Shown here: one piece after another, positions 12,932 to 13,160 of the stretch
Numbering within the stretch: the first letter of the stretch is position 1
Layout: every line of letters starts with the position of its first letter
From: Bacteroidota bacterium
Lineage (GTDB): Bacteria > Bacteroidota > Bacteroidia > Chitinophagales > Saprospiraceae
Assembly: GCA_024280135.1 (NCBI GenBank)
Contig: JAJRQS010000284.1
Coordinates: 1-13,160, forward strand
DNA: 13,160 nucleotides
Reading direction: 5' to 3'
Position numbers and translations under genes: made by a program
Notes under the pieces: generated by a model
Seen by the model: the letters and a program-made list of their open reading frames with translations, nothing else
Told to the model about the DNA's origin: nothing
The model's database searches: none

Positions 12932-13160
12932 TTATTGAGTAATGTGTAAGTTGTTAGGTTTGGCTATTGGGATATCATGGGCTTGTAAAACGTCCATGGA
13001 TTGCTTGATTATGTTTTTCTTGATCTCTGTTCCAGAGATAGAAGCATTGGTGTCTATCCAGAACAGGATGATTAAGTCCAACCCAAGATCAGTGACATCA
13101 GATACGGAGATGATTGGGGATTTTTGATCACTTAGTACACCTCTTATCCCTTTTACTTCA
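12932..13160 (-). CDS. C-terminal end of a probable MscS-family mechanosensitive channel (5' part outside the window)
   Basis: The frame runs from the right edge to a TAA at 12934-12932 and encodes 75 residues. The pattern matches the cytoplasmic C-terminal domain of small-conductance mechanosensitive channels. It has a strand pair around PIISVSDVTDLGLDLIILFW (about 15-34), the segment aligning with the VLEMADSSVNLVVRPWV part of E. coli MscS. Then comes a helix (EIKKNIIKQSMDVLQAH) and DIPIAKP, like the AGIAIPYPQ ending of MscS. Such channels release solutes under hypo-osmotic shock. A 61-codon frame on the plus strand over the same bases is a shadow. The membrane part is not visible, so the call rests on this tail alone. 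Confidence 0.65.
   Translation of the reverse strand, partial: EVKGIRGVLSDQKSPIISVSDVTDLGLDLIILFWIDTNASISGTEIKKNIIKQSMDVLQAHDIPIAKPNNLHITQ

Noticed and set aside
12942..13127. 61-codon plus-strand frame near the right edge
   Set aside because: It lies antisense to the MscS-like C-terminal coding frame, which has recognisable family patterns; the plus frame has none.

Overview
The window looks like chromosomal DNA from an AT-rich Bacteroidota bacterium, possibly of the Saprospiria type. The lineage is an inference from gene content, not a database match. It rests on a SusC/SusD-type outer-membrane pair, a BspA-like surface protein, lipoproteins with a Bacteroidota flavour, and promoters of the TTTG-N~20-TAnnTTTG class that are specific to this phylum. 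No mobile element, CRISPR array, rRNA or origin was seen.

Layout, left to right. (1) 1-1523, minus strand: the N-terminal 507 residues of a large secreted BspA-like/fibronectin-III surface protein whose 3' end lies outside the window. (2) 1524-1855: very AT-rich divergent intergenic region. (3) 1856-3379, plus: a subtilisin-family (S8) protease joined to four N-terminal membrane helices. (4) 3380-3770: a gap with a GC-richer patch, one textbook promoter and a tiny coupled ORF, leading into (5) 3771-4292, plus: a single-pass membrane protein with a PKD-like domain. (6) A tRNA-Val(GAC) gene bracketed by two intrinsic terminators. (7) 4614-5746, plus: gmhA and gmhB, overlapping by 4 nt, two consecutive steps of ADP/GDP-heptose precursor synthesis for surface polysaccharide. 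(8) 5752-7151, minus: two ATGA-overlapped secreted proteins built from domains typical of phage tail fibres (a tail-fibre-like beta domain, then an arabinofuranosidase-B/ConA-like jelly roll). (9) 7152-7538: an operon promoter, a strong minus-strand terminator and, directly before it, a possible 38-residue membrane protein gene. (10) 7539-8147, plus: an M23 metallopeptidase lipoprotein. (11) A 13-bp bidirectional terminator, then the convergent minus-strand susC-susD operon (12787 to 8254). (12) 12932-13160, minus: the C-terminal end of a probable MscS-family channel running off the right edge.

The common theme is the cell envelope: secreted adhesin-like proteins, outer-membrane uptake, heptose for surface glycans, a peptidoglycan-hydrolase-like lipoprotein, a membrane protease and a mechanosensitive channel. 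Apart from the gmhA-gmhB, tail-fibre-like and susC-susD pairs, nothing shows that the blocks form one pathway. There is no glycoside hydrolase or regulator beside susC/susD, so this is not a recognisable polysaccharide utilisation locus. The items most worth a second look are the secreted tail-fibre-like operon, the orphan small ORF with its own terminator beside it, and the polytopic membrane subtilase.
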